Below are positions 1-10,745 of a stretch of 64,000 nucleotides of DNA, one piece after another. Within the stretch, counting starts at the first letter, position 1; each line of letters begins with the position of its first letter. The position numbers were made by a program, and so were the translations under genes. Origin of the DNA: Cycas panzhihuaensis (lineage: Eukaryota; Cycadophyta); contig CM041465.1 of the NCBI GenBank assembly GCA_023213395.1, forward strand, positions 18,228,001 through 18,292,000, written 5' to 3'. The notes under the pieces are model-generated. The model saw only the letters and a list, made by a program, of their open reading frames with translations, did no database searches and was not told where the DNA came from.

Positions 1-662
1 TATTATAGTACAATGGTTAGCGGTTAGCACTACGAAGTTACCTGCCTTGAACTTCTACATCAGAAGTTTATTGGCAAGCCTATAAGACCAAGCACACCTC
101 ATCTTTCAGTGGGTAGGACACATCTAATTATTCCCACCCTGCTTCCCCCACCCCAGTCTTACTTAAGATCACAAGCCACTTGCTGCCTGAATTTAAAACT
201 TGTCAGAATAGTCAAGCTTCTAAGAACAAAAAAAAAAAAAAAAACTCCACTTAGCCATTACTCACGGTGTAAAGAAAGAAAAAAAGAAAAACCCTTACAA
301 CTCATATACCTCAACTTGATCAGCATATCGTAAGGGTCATTTTGCACTAGGTTAGTTTGTGCCCCTAATTTTTACTCTTTTTTCCACCTAGGCGACTGGT
401 GGGTCCCACCACCTCAAATTCACCTTAAAACTCATACAACCCATTTTGATGAGTTTTTTGTGCTCGTTCTAGTGGGACAAATATCTTGCTTATGTAATTT
501 GGGGTCAACAGGCTATAGACACCCTACATCCCCTTATTTGCCCCTTCTTTCCCTATAACAACTACCTATTCTTATATCCCATTCTTTCTTGCTTTGTCCC
601 ACTTCATTTATTTCCATTCTCTCTACTTGTTCCCTCTTCTTTAATCCCTTTCTTAAGCTCCA
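1..662 (+). other. B1 untranslated leader
   Basis: This stretch between the (absent) primer site and gag is non-coding and matches 56217-56925 of B2. It includes an A-tract near 229-245 that B2 also has, in a longer purine run, and long C/T-rich runs before the gag start. No gene is seen. Confidence 0.75.
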
Positions 663-1735
663 ATGGAGAAAACTCAAATAGAGAAAATTTCTAAGTTAAC
701 TAACGACTTGTCTAACTTCAAAATAGAGGTCAACAATAGGCTCAATAGCATGGTTACCAAATCTGACCTAGATGTCGCTAGGTGAGAGATTCTCAGTCAG
801 TTTCAGCAGTTGTTGCCACCTCAACTCCAAATCACAGGAGATTCTAACTCAACAGGCAACCAACCTCCCCCTTCTCAAGGAAGCAATGCATCTATAGGAG
901 GTTCTCCACCAAGACAACCCTTTTTCCACTATAAATTCAACATTTCTATCTCTGATCTAGATGTGAATAGAGAGTGCACTCAAAGTTGGATTAACAAGTT
1001 AGAATCTTACTTCACTCTTCACCCAATGTCAAAACAGGACAAAATCTTATATGCTTCCATTCACTTAGATAGTTAAGCTCACCATTGGTTTAACTGGTGG
1101 AAGTGAGAATATCCCTCTCACCAAATATGGTCCCACTTCACTAGTTGTTTCTCTGAACAATATAAAGATACATGGAGTCATCTTTCTTCACATAACTCAC
1201 TCAGCTCAAGCAGACCTCAACTGTAAAAGCTTACATGGATGAATTTCAAGCTTTATATAATTGTGTCCCACAAAGCCAAAACTTGGATAAACAAACTGTG
1301 ATTGATATTTATGTGGCGAGACTCTAAGACCATATTCAGATGAGATTAAAGATAATGGAAATCTACTCCCTTAAGGAAGCTTTCAAGTGGGCCCATATAG
1401 TAGAAGCTGAGTTTACAGCAGACAGGCCCTCAAATTTTCATGAGGATAACTCTTGGTCCTCATGTACTCGACAATCAGACTTCCAGCGACCTCGACCTTG
1501 ATTTGATGATGCCTCTTGTTCTCAAGCTGGCTTTACATGTCCTTGGCCATGATAGGATGATTCCACCCACCCATCTATTAATCGCCAGAATGATGAGACA
1601 TCCACAAAAAGAGTCCAAATTTCTCAAGCCATAGCACAACACCAACTAGAGGCTGGCCTTTGTATATAGTGTGTAAAAAAGTGGACTTTCGGGCATGGTC
1701 ATTTTTGTAAAGTGCAGCTTATGGTTTTCTCCATC
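663..1735 (+). pseudogene. B1 gag (capsid/nucleocapsid) relic
   Basis: Gag forms the cytoplasmic particle in which the RNA is copied. The ATG at 663 opens a Lys/Asn-rich N-terminus that runs in frame, through a stop at 784, into a Pro/Gln/Ser-rich stretch and then a retrotransposon gag core (around 930-1080, with NRECTQSWINKLESYF). The same start and N-terminus occur in B2 at 56926. The end is a knuckle near 1650-1710 reading LCI-stop-CVKKWTFGHGHFC, the degraded form of the Cys-x2-Cys...Trp..Gly-His..Cys knuckle usual in plant chromoviruses. Several in-frame stops and at least two frame changes after 1080 show it is dead. Confidence 0.85.
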
Positions 1736-2150
1736 GGCCCATCCCTCTCCCTTGATGATCCCTCTAACTCTAACTCTGACCATGAGGTTGATGATGAAAC
1801 CCATGATGAACCTATACCAGACCCTCACCTTGAAGTATCCATATATGCTATCAGCACTTCCTCTTGCCCTGAACCCCTAAGAGTTAGAGGCATCCTTCGT
1901 AAGACTCTAATATCTATCTTGATCATTGGTGGTACGTCACTTAACTTCATTAACATTTCAATAGCTAGACAACTCAACCTATATATTATCCCAAAAAATG
2001 GCTTCACATATTCTCTACGAGGGTACCAAAAACTCCATTGTATAGGTGTTATTAGAAACCTTCAAGTCTAAATTAGCTCATACCTTTTGGTGTCAGATTT
2101 ATATGCCTTGTTAATAGGAGGATTCAATGCTATCTTGGGGATTTAATGGT
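1736..2150 (+). pseudogene. B1 aspartic protease relic
   Basis: Retropepsin would cut the Gag-Pol polyprotein. Around 1895-1975 the reading LISILIIGGTSLNFINISIA matches the retropepsin core (family form: hydrophobic-Asp-Gly-Gly/Ser-Thr-hydrophobic-Asn-Phe). The catalytic Asp is replaced by Ile here, while sister element B2 keeps Asp at the same place (SILIDNGMPLNF, near 58180). An acidic linker of about 50 residues separates it from the zinc knuckle. The frame closes at 2071. Confidence 0.8.
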
Positions 2151-2559
2151 TGTAAACACTAGGGACCTATAGCATGAACAACTTGCCTACAAATCCATTC
2201 ATTGCCTTCAAAGACCACATGGCTCAAAATCACAAAATTTACGGAATGCAATCCTCTCCTAACCAAGTGGTCTCTCCTAGATATATGAAACGCCATCTTC
2301 AATCTCACATGGGGTATATAGTCTATCTCAATAATATTCAAATCGCACCATAAATTCATCCATGTATCCAGGATGTCATTACCCAATATGAAGAAGTCTT
2401 TGCCCCTATGCCTCCCACTACCCCTCCCGACCATGGTTTCTATCATACAATTGACCTCTAGTCTAACCATGACCCTATTAGGCTTCGACCTTACCGTAAC
2501 TCATACATCCAAAAGAATGAAATTGGTAAACTCACAAACGAGATCCTTGACATGGGCAT

Positions 2560-3670
2560 AATCTAACCAAGTAAAAGCCCTTATGCAGCCCCAATCATCT
2601 TAGTTAAGAAGAAGGATGACTCCTTTCGCCTTTACGTTGACTATAGGGAATTAAATAAGATTACCATTAAAAATAAGTTTCCCACCCCTTGCATAGATGA
2701 CATGCTTGACAAAATCCATGGTGCAACCATTTTTTCTAAGTTAGACCTCTAATCTAGGTACTACCAAATCCTAATTCCCCACAAGATAGCATTTCGCACA
2801 CATCATGGCCATTTTGAGTTTCGTGCAATACCCTTTGGCCTTTGTAATGCCCCGATAACCTTCCAAGCTCTCATGAATAAAATCTTTGATCCCTACCTTT
2901 GGAAGTTTGTCATAGTTTTCTTTGATGACATTCTTATTTATAGTGCTTGCCTGGATTACCATATCCAACACCTAGAAATTGTTCTCCAAATATTACAAAA
3001 CCACCAACTATATGCATAACTATGTAAGTGTGAGTTTGGACAATCAGAACTCAATTATTTGGATTACATCATATCATCAAAAGGGGTATGTGTTGACCCT
3101 GATAAAATATCATTCATCACAACGTGGCCAACACCTACTACTCTTACCCAACTAGGAGCATTCCTTGGGCTCATTGGTTTTTATCGATGCTTTGTGCATA
3201 ATTATGCTGCTCTTACCATCCCATTAACCAACCTCCTTTGCAAAGAGGCTTTCCAATGGTCTCCGAGCGTATGTCGCTTTTCTCACCTCAAGGTCATAAT
3301 GACCTCCACTCCAATCCTTATCACTCCTAATTTCAACCAACCCTTCCAACTTGAATGCGATGCTTTAGGGTTTGGTTTAGGTGCAGTCCTAATGCAAGAC
3401 TCTCATCCCATTGCATTTGAAAGCCAAAAATTAAAAGATCACGAGCTTCGTCTCTCTACATATCATAATGAGATGAAGGTTATTCTTTATGCTATTGATA
3501 AATGGTGGCAATAACTCTTAGGCTATAAGTTCACTATTCTCACGGATCATCGTAGCCTCCATAATTTATTAACTCAGCCAGTCTTGTCTAAAGAACAAGT
3601 TAAGTGGGTTTACCTATTATAAGTCTTTGACTTCTCAATAGCATATTAAAAAGGAAAAGACAATACAATG
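2560..3670 (+). pseudogene. B1 reverse transcriptase and RNase H relic
   Basis: This domain would copy element RNA into DNA and remove the RNA strand. RT motifs appear in order: [14 protein letters not shown] (near 2575), [11 protein letters not shown] (2630), FSKLDL (2735), HFEFRAIPFGLCNAP (2810-2860) and the catalytic FFDDILIY with both Asp codons intact at 2931-2939. The connection (GVCVDPDKI, near 3090) leads into Ty3-type RNase H with LECDALGFGLGAVLMQ (3350-3400) and ELRLSTYHNEMKVILYAIDKWW (3445-3510). In-frame TAG/TAA codons, for instance after SKLDL and after KWWQ, inactivate it. Confidence 0.9.
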
Positions 3671-3899
3671 GAAGATGTCATTTCAAGTCTTCACCCTGAT
3701 GATAATGTTCCTAACCCAAGCCTCCATGCCATCAACAATCCTCAACCACTTTGGCTTGATGCACTATGTGTTGAAAATCAAGCCTAGCCAAACTATCCTA
3801 ATTGGAGAAAAAAAGTTCTCACCCATAAAGGTTGGTCAACCTTTAACAATCACCTCCTCTACCACAATCGTATCCTTGTCCATCCCTCCTCCTCATTCA

Positions 3900-5155
3900 T
3901 CCCTAAAATCTTAATAGAATACCACTCGTCCCCCCTCAGCGGCCACTCTGGCTTTGATAAGACTTATCGATAAATTCGCACATATTTGTTTTAGGTCCAT
4001 ATGAAGACCACCATATTCACCTTTGTATTAGAATGTGACACCTGTTAGTGAAATAAAGTAGAGACCAAACCTCTCCCTGACCTTCTCCAACCATTAAATA
4101 TCACTTAAGGTAAGTGGCAAGATATTGCCATGGGCTTCATCATGAGCCTACCTCCATCTGCCAGGTTTGACTCCATTTGGGTAATCATTGATCGATTAAC
4201 CAACTACTCATACTTTCTTTCGGTGAACACCTCATATTCATCCTCCTGTCTCGCTGACTTATATGTCCAATTCATATTTCACCTCCATGGCTTCCCATCA
4301 TCTATCGTTTGTGACTGAGACCCTAAGTTTACTAGCTCCTTTTGGCAAGAACTCTTTAAGGTTGTTGGAACCTCATTTAACATGAGTTTTGCCTATTACC
4401 CACAAACAGATGGCCAATCTAAGGTTCTAAACAAAACTTTAGAAACTTATCTGCATTGCTTTGCTTCAGAACACCAAGCTAATTGGACCTCATGGCTTGC
4501 TCTGGCCAAGTATTGGTATAACTCTTCCCATCATTCTGCCATTGGTATGTCCCCCTTCTTGGATTTTTATGGCTACCACCCACCTTCCCACCATACCCTA
4601 GCCATAAACTTTCGAACAACTTCTATGCAATAAAAGCTTCAAGAAATAGATCAAATCTTACATGCTCTTCGATAGAATTTAGCCACTACCAAAAATTGAA
4701 TGAAGCAACTCACAGACCGCTACTGATCCGATCAATCCTTTGATATTAGAGATCTAGTATACCTTTGCTTCCAACCTTATAAGCAATAGTCCCTTAAGTC
4801 ACATCAAGGGCATAAACTAAGCCCCCGCTACTATGGCCCTTATAAGATCTTGCACAAAATCGGTGAAGTTGCTTACACCCTTGAACTGCCCCCAAATACT
4901 AATATCCATAATGTTTTCCACTTGTCCTGCCTAAGAAAATACCTTGGAGCTAAATTTACACCTAACACAACCTTACCCATTCTCTCTAAGGAACAAACTC
5001 TTACAATTCCTCTTAATAAAATCCTTGCCAGTCGCCAGCGCCGCCTCCAGAATCACACTATTTCTAAACACTTGGTACAATGGGTTGGTTGCAATGCAGA
5101 TGAAGCTACTTGGGAATTTGACGAGTTCATCTAGCAACATCCTCATTTCTAACGT
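3900..5155 (+). pseudogene. B1 integrase with C-terminal chromodomain, relic
   Basis: Integrase would join element DNA to the host chromosome; the chromodomain directs it to modified chromatin. The N-terminal zinc domain (LSGHSGFDKTYR, near 3940) is followed by the catalytic core. There the expected first Asp is Gly (MGFIMSLP, 4130), the second is kept in CD-stop-DPKFTSSFW (4312-4345), and the Glu is changed to Lys in YPQTDGQSKVLNKTLETYL (4395-4450). The C-terminal part (HKIGEVAYTLELP, 4852; NVFHLSCLRKYLG, 4910) leads to a chromodomain near 5020-5130 (HLVQWVGCNADEATWEFDEF). Lost catalytic residues and stops make it non-functional. Confidence 0.9.
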
Positions 5156-5173
5156 TGTGAGGACTCAACATCT

Positions 5174-5187
5174 CAAAGGGGGGGACC
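5174..5187 (+). promoter_or_regulatory. B1 polypurine tract
   Basis: A purine run (CAAAGGGGGGGACC) directly precedes the LTR, as required for plus-strand DNA priming. B2 has the matching AGAGAGGGGGACC at 61438-61450. Confidence 0.85.
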
Positions 5188-5529
5188 TGTAACATAACCC
5201 CAGCTTTCCTTAGCATTAGTGAGCAAGAGCCACCAATAAGGATTAAGGTGTTTATTAAGATGTGTGTATGGACTGCTAAGTTATCCAATAAGATGTAAGG
5301 CCACTAGGGCCACCAATAGAATCATAAGGATGAAGACCCTTATTTATGTATTTAAAGGGTTAAATCACTTGTAATGTCATTAAGTTTGGTATCTTGGAAG
5401 AGAAAGTACTTCGGTACTCATTTTGGAGATTTACTTTCTGTGATTTACTTACGCACTTGCATTATTTTGACTTCATTTTCTACTAATTTTTGCACCTACA
5501 AGTACAGATTTCTAAGAAGGAACAGTCCA
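5188..5529 (+). repeat. B1 3' LTR
   Basis: The 342-bp repeat starts TGTAACATAAC and ends CAGTCCA. It matches both B2 LTRs, sharing blocks such as GCCACTAGGGCCACCAATAG, a TATTTAAAGGG TATA-like site near 5350 and AGAGAAAGTACTTCGGTACT. The five bases after it (GGAAC) would be the target duplication, whose partner lies outside the window. Confidence 0.9.
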
Positions 5530-7959
5530 GGAACCTCTTAAGGAAGTTTGGGGGGTAAACTACACTACCAACCTATCAAAATTTTAGCCTCCAAAACATT
5601 GTTATCATATTATATAACATATAATAGGATTCTAAAGCTCTTTCTCTAATTTGCTCACAAAAAGGGGCATTCTAAGGTATAGGGAGGTGAGCCTCCTAAT
5701 AGGCATTTCCAAAATCCTACTGATAATACCCTAGGTTCTAGATAAGGTATTCAAGAAAAATGTGCTACTCTTATTGAAATTAATCTTCTAGTTAGTAACC
5801 TACTCAAACATGACTAGCTCTTTTTTAATCACTCTGACCTCTGCTGTTGCAGCCTTGCTAAATAATATATTAACATCCACAAAATGGAAGTGGACAATAT
5901 TGTCAACCCCCGATGTGGTTTTTATCCCTTTTAACTTACTTATACCTCTAGAATCCTCTAAGGCTCTCCCCAATAGTTTAGCCATGATAATAAAAAAATA
6001 TAGAGCTAACAGATCCCCTTGATGCAGGCCTCTAAACCCAAGGAAGAAAGTTGTTGACATTCTATTAACCAACACTTAGAACTTCAAATTTCTAATACAA
6101 CCTTTTATCCAATTTCCCATCTGTTCATTAAACCCAAACGCTCTAATGCATCCCATTAAACAATCCTATGAGACCCTGTCATAAGCCTTGGAAAGATCAA
6201 TTTTTACAATTATACTAGGTTCCTTTTTCTAAAATGTTGAGTGAACCGTTTTGTGAACCATAATTATATCACCTAAAATCTTCCTACATTTGACAAATCC
6301 ATCTTGATTAGAATATATTATCAAAGGGAGAATTCCTTTTAACATGTTGGCTAAGATCTTTACCAAAATCTTATACTTTATATTACAAAGACTTATCGAC
6401 CTAAAATCCTCCATCCTTTTGGCGTCAATCTTCTTTAAAATAAGGGCCAAAAAAGTGGCTTACCATTCCCCATGAATCTTGTCATTTGCATAGAAAGCTG
6501 AAACTGTCTCTATGAGATCATCCTTGATGATGTCCTAGAATTCCTAAAGAAAACTAGGAGGAAAGCCATCTAGATTAGGGGCTTTTTCCTTCTTCATACC
6601 AAACACTACATTCCTTACCTCCTCCAAAGAGAAAGGGCCTTCTAGAATTCTATTCCAACCCTGCCCCACAATATAAGGTATTATGTCTAATATTTCTTTC
6701 CTAGCATCAATATCTATACAACTAGGTTCATCAAATAGATCCCTAAAGTAGTCCACTGCCACCTCCTTTATATCTAATTGATCGCATATTTCCTCACTTT
6801 CTTTATTAGTCATCACTTTTACACGATTGTGCATCCTATGTTTCAAGGTGGTCATATGAAAAAAAATTGTATTTATGTCACCTTCTGCTAGCTACAAAGC
6901 TCTTGATTTTTGTCTCCAGTGAATTTCTTCCTTTATCAGGATATCCTCCAGCTTGGTAAGAGGACTCCTCTCTTCTTGGTCTAAAGAGATAGATCTTCCC
7001 TTTTCCTAAATAACTATTTCTAGATTCTTCAACTCTTCCATGATATAGTTTTTAGTTCCAAATATGTTCTGAAAAATATTTTTATTCCACTCTTTCACCT
7101 GGGTCTTCACCCATTTCAATTTTTTTGAAAATCTAAGCATTTCACACCCTTCAACTAGAAGTTTCCACTGATCTATAACCAAGTCATGAAGGCTTGGATC
7201 CTTTATCCACATCATCTCAAATCTGACGGGAGTTCCCATATACTTCCTTTTATCAACAAAGCTTAAAATCAGTGAGGAGTGATCTGAAACTGATTTTGGC
7301 ATTGTTTCAAGGGTAATGTTACCATACTAGTTGGCCTAAGTAAAGTTTATCAGGACTTTATCCAACCTGACCTAAATGTGGTGCTCCCCTAGTCTTCTGT
7401 TAGACTAGGCATATTTCAAACCTCTAAGAGGAATGTCCATAACAACCCCCCTTTTATATAAACTCCCCCAAGTCAGCCATACCCTTGGTCTAACCCCTTG
7501 CCCCCTTTTCTTTTCTTTAGGTGATAGGGTCATGTTTAAATCTCCTACTATCACCCAAGGGACCCTCCAATCCTTGTGAATCTCCAACAACCTATCCCAC
7601 TGGTGTTTTTTGTCATCTTATGTAAGGGGGGCATATATGTTTATAACCAACTATTTTAGGTTAGATTTTTTACACGTCAGTCGACTAGACAAGTAATGCT
7701 CCTTATAGGTACAAAATTCCCCTTCCTAGTTTCTAGGATCCTATAAGGTTGCTAAACTACCAGACCCTTTGATCCCATCTCTAACAACTATCCTTGTATA
7801 CCTCTAAACCTTATTGATAATGACATCCCTATTCCCTTCTTCAAGTTTAGTTTCTTGAAGAAGGAGAATATCCAACTCATATCTAGAGTGAAATTCTCTG
7901 ACTATTCTATATTTTGAAGGAGCATTCATTCTTGTAATATTCTAGGAAGTAAAATTCAT
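5530..7959 (-). pseudogene. LINE ORF2 (endonuclease-reverse transcriptase) relic
   Basis: ORF2 nicks target DNA and primes cDNA synthesis there. The start codon is at 7959 (MNFTS). Endonuclease motifs follow: RMNAPSKYRIVREF and LDILLLQETKL, INIYAP (near 7635), VPWVIVGDLNM (7570-7540), RLDKVLINF and SDHSSLIL (7290). RT motifs follow: KKEKAPNLDGFPPSFL (near 6560), MEDFRSISLCNIKYKILVKI (6415-6355), GLHQGDLLALYFFIIMA (6030-5980) and HFHFVDVNILF (5890-5855). The catalytic pair there reads Val-Asp-Val, so the second Asp is lost. KINFNKS and a degraded W-x-A-K segment carry the match up to the junction at 5530. There are multiple nonsense codons. Confidence 0.9.
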
Positions 7960-7974
7960 GATGCCCCTACCATC

Positions 7975-9358
7975 TCTTTCCATCAGATTCATCATCTTTT
8001 ACTTCTTAATTTGGGCCCCTGCTCCCCAACATCTCTAAGAGTTATTTGGCTCCCTTGGTCTATCTATGAAGATGCCCCCCTTTCTCTCAAATCTTTAGAG
8101 AATGGTCTACTATGCTTTTTTCACTACTTAGATCTGGGGCTTTTGTCTGGTCTGGGTTCTTGACTTTCTATACTTTCCTTGTCTTTCTAGGATCCTCCTA
8201 AGTAGGGGCAATCTCTTCTTGTGTAACTTTGCCCACCACTACTGGGATTACATCATCACTAGGCTCCTTCTTTTTCTCTTGGTTCTGAGTACTTTTGGGC
8301 ATAGGGTAGGCATTACCCTTCTCCCTTCCTTCGATCTCTCCTTCCTCATAGAGGGTGTCTTCCTTTTCCAAATCAAGGTCTTTCCTAGCTTCTTCTAAGG
8401 CTTCTTCTTCTAATTCCTTCCCGATTTCTAGATCTTCAATCTTTTTCCCATCATCAGTATGGACCATATCATCTCTTCTTTCCTCAACAGGTTCTTGGAG
8501 TCTAGACTTAGTACCCTTCATCCTTTTACCTTCTTGTGTCTCTATTAGATCTTTTTTAAGTTCCCCAAGGTATCTCTAAGGGATATGGCCTAGTCACTTG
8601 CATTCCAAACATCTAACATTATCCATTTCAAATATCATTTTTTGGTCTCTACACCAGCCTTAGCCCTTAATTTTCACCTTATTGGTTAAGGGTTTATCCA
8701 ATCTAGTAAGGGCACAAAACTTGGCATTCACCATCCTACTCCTAGATGAATCAATAGCTAAAAGGGGACCAATAACTTTTGTAATTCCTTTGATGATGTC
8801 CAAGTCCCAAGCTTGTAACAGAAGGCTTAGAAGATGAACCCACAATGGTGTTGGTCTGACACACCCTTTAATTGGATCAAAGTTTAGATGCCACTTTTCC
8901 ATCAAGACAGCCTTTCTCCCCATCATTAAGGGTGATTTCAATAAAATGCTAATCATGTCTTCTTTAATAGAAAAGTTAAATAAAACACATCCTTTTAGAA
9001 GTGCTATAACCTCCACTATTCCTTTCAATTTCCACCTTTGGTTTACTAATTTTCTAATAGGGTCTACCCCTGGCCTGGGACCTGAGAAGTGACCAACCAA
9101 ACTATTCTCCCAGTGCTTCTCCATATGATTAGAAAGCCTCTTGGGGACCAGTATTGTAATAGAATCCTCTTCTAGGATTGGATTAATATCAAATGACTCA
9201 AAAGGCTCCAACTCTCCATTTAGTTTTTGGATCTGAATCTCTGAGTAAGATGTTCTTTTATTAGGATTCATGGTTTGATTAAGTTCTATAATTTCCATCT
9301 CTTTTGGATCCATCTTTTTATTAATATTAATAACTTTTACCATAGAAACAAATAACAA
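7975..9358 (-). pseudogene. LINE ORF1 (RNA-binding protein) relic
   Basis: In plant L1 elements ORF1 encodes an RNA-binding protein of the retrotransposition particle. The ATG is at 9358. Residues ~75-230 resemble DUF4283 proteins of plant LINEs, with RWKLKGIVEVIALLKGCVLF and PLWVHLLSLLLQAWD. A degraded zinc knuckle follows at about 8630-8580 (RCLECK-stop-LGHIP). The tail (8521-8198) is very acidic and rich in Glu, Lys and Asp. The frame to 8660 is open for 232 codons; later there are several stops. The 3' limit near 7975, meeting ORF2, is approximate. Confidence 0.85.
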
Positions 9359-9814
9359 GTGACTCCATTAATGCTTGAACCAAAAGAAAATGGCTCTCAC
9401 CTAGATCTGAAGAGGAATCTCTCTACCAACTAGGTTTATCATTTTTGAATCTCTCTCCCTTCCTTCTAGCATCATACACCTTACTAAGTATCTTCGTAGA
9501 GCTAGACCACCTACCTCATAATCTTTTAGCATTTATACGTCTTCATGCCAAGTTGCCTTTGTGATAATGTCTAAGCAAATAAGGGTTATTCCTTGATCTT
9601 CAACTCTCCTTAGAGCTACGGATCACCTTCTTCCATGTGACAATGAGTCATTGAGTCTAGCATAGCCTAGTGATACCCACTGAGAGCTTTGCACTCCTCT
9701 CCGTCGACTTAGAGCCTTAAATGTGGCTATCAAAGTGCCATGAAACCCTAGCTATCACCTTGCCAGTCCACCGTCTGCAAGTATGAATTGCCTCGATATA
9801 GTCTAACAACAAGG
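9359..9814. other. Probable LINE 5' UTR and unassigned sequence
   Basis: No coding frame is convincing on either strand. The part next to 9358 is probably the LINE 5' UTR (minus strand). The stretch about 9500-9800 has more G+C and more CpG than its surroundings (e.g. CCGTCGAC near 9701), but I find no gene or repeat partner elsewhere in the window. Confidence 0.4.
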
Positions 9815-10220
9815 ATAAGGATAGACCCATGCGTATCCCTTATGACATTATGTTTCCTCTATTTCAAGTCTAGATCAAGAGATAAAGAGGCCTATAGAAA
9901 CCTAAGGACTACCTTTGCCAACTCCTAAAAAGGAGTCTCTACTTATTTGTGTTATTTGGTTTGAAGATGTATGTGATAATAAAAGGCTAGGATATAAGGA
10001 GAGGTACTAGGATCCACTAGCCTATATAAGTAAGTAGAGGAGTTCTAAGTCTAGAATTACACTGATAATATTTTTTGCATCCTTCTTAAGGACTCCTTTC
10101 CTTATATTATTCTAACGTTTTGGGTTTACTGTAATAAAAAAAAAGGGTTAAGTAATGGAGGGTTTAATATGGTTTTAAGGAATGCAAAAGATAGAATAAT
10201 GAAACAACAAGATCTAATTA
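9815..10220 (-). repeat. Partial extra copy of the G LTR
   Basis: This block repeats the next one: ATGTTTCCTCTATTTCAAGTCTAG, then AAGGAGTCTC, AAAGGCTAGGATATAA, GAGGAGTTCTAAG and ACTCCTTTCC, in the same order as 10285-10690, 37600-37890 and 63560-63930. It breaks off after CAAGATCTAATTACC, about 20 bp before the outer end of the next LTR. It is a tandem LTR fragment of about 400 bp. Confidence 0.7.
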
Positions 10221-10240
10221 CCCTTTCAAGTTAATCCAAG

Positions 10241-10745
10241 TGGCATGCTTTACTTGGACCTAGACCAACATTATTCTAATTAGTGGTATGTTTCATCTAT
10301 TTTGAATTTAAGCTAAGAGACAAAAAGCCTAAGAGAACCTAAGGGACCACCTTTTCTAACTCCTAAGAAGGATTCTCCACCTAATTATACCATTTGATTG
10401 AGATAGGAATAAAGTAATGAAAGGCTAGGATATAAAAGAGGTGATTGAATCCACTAGCTTACATAATCAGAGGGAGGAATTCTGAGTTTGAGATTACATT
10501 GACAATATATCTTTCGTCTTTCCTAGGGACCCCTTTCCTCCTATTTTTTCAACCTTTTGAGTTTTACTAAAATGAAGGAAAATGACTAGGGGAAGGAAAG
10601 GGTTTTATCTTTTTTCTTTTATTTATTTATTATTATGTTTTAAAATGAAATAGAATCATAAGAGCAATCAATGAAACTATAAGATCTATCTACTTTCTTT
10701 TCAAAATATAAATAAGAGAACTAAACATGTATGCAATATATGTTA
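10241..10745 (-). repeat. G 3' LTR (outer part; inner limit unknown)
   Basis: On the minus strand this block ends AAAGCATGCCA, which aligns with AAAGCATACCCA at 63513. Beyond these points the two copies differ: here non-element sequence, there a primer-binding site and gag. That makes 10241 the outer 3' end. The homology to the right-hand LTR is at least ~490 bp, where the window stops. The inner boundary cannot be set because both interiors continue to match. Confidence 0.65.

Larger units (their letters stand above)
1..5529 (+). mobile_element. Chromovirus-type Ty3/gypsy retrotransposon B1, 5' end outside window
   Basis: The order is leader, gag with zinc knuckle, protease, reverse transcriptase, RNase H, integrase, chromodomain, polypurine tract and 3' LTR, which is the Ty3/gypsy chromovirus order. 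Base 1 aligns with about position 56217 of the complete sister element B2. The missing 5' LTR, primer site and first ~600 leader bases should therefore lie within about 1 kb to the left of the window. The coding part has many nonsense codons and several frameshifts, so it is not functional. The 3' LTR ends at 5529 and the next base is LINE sequence, so B1 inserted into the LINE. The short LTR (~345 bp) and C-terminal chromodomain place it among plant chromoviruses; I cannot name the clade. Confidence 0.93.
5530..9358 (-). mobile_element. L1-type LINE, 3' end cut by B1
   Basis: On the minus strand this is a non-LTR retrotransposon with ORF1 (DUF4283-like domain plus zinc knuckle), an apurinic-type endonuclease and an RT. 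Coding homology runs unbroken to 5530, where the B1 LTR starts. The C-terminal part of ORF2, the 3' UTR and the poly(A) tail should therefore continue beyond B1, outside the window. Many stops make it inactive. Confidence 0.92.

Noticed and set aside
1-60. tRNA-like A-box pattern (AGTACAATGGTTAGCGG; B2 has TAGTGTAGTGGCTAGTGG near 56230)
   Set aside because: No B-box (GGTTCGANTCC-like) follows at tRNA distance in either copy, and no cloverleaf forms; it is part of the B leader.
5810-6022. Plus-strand frame of 70 codons
   Set aside because: It is the shadow of the LINE reverse transcriptase on the minus strand, where RT motifs are recognisable.
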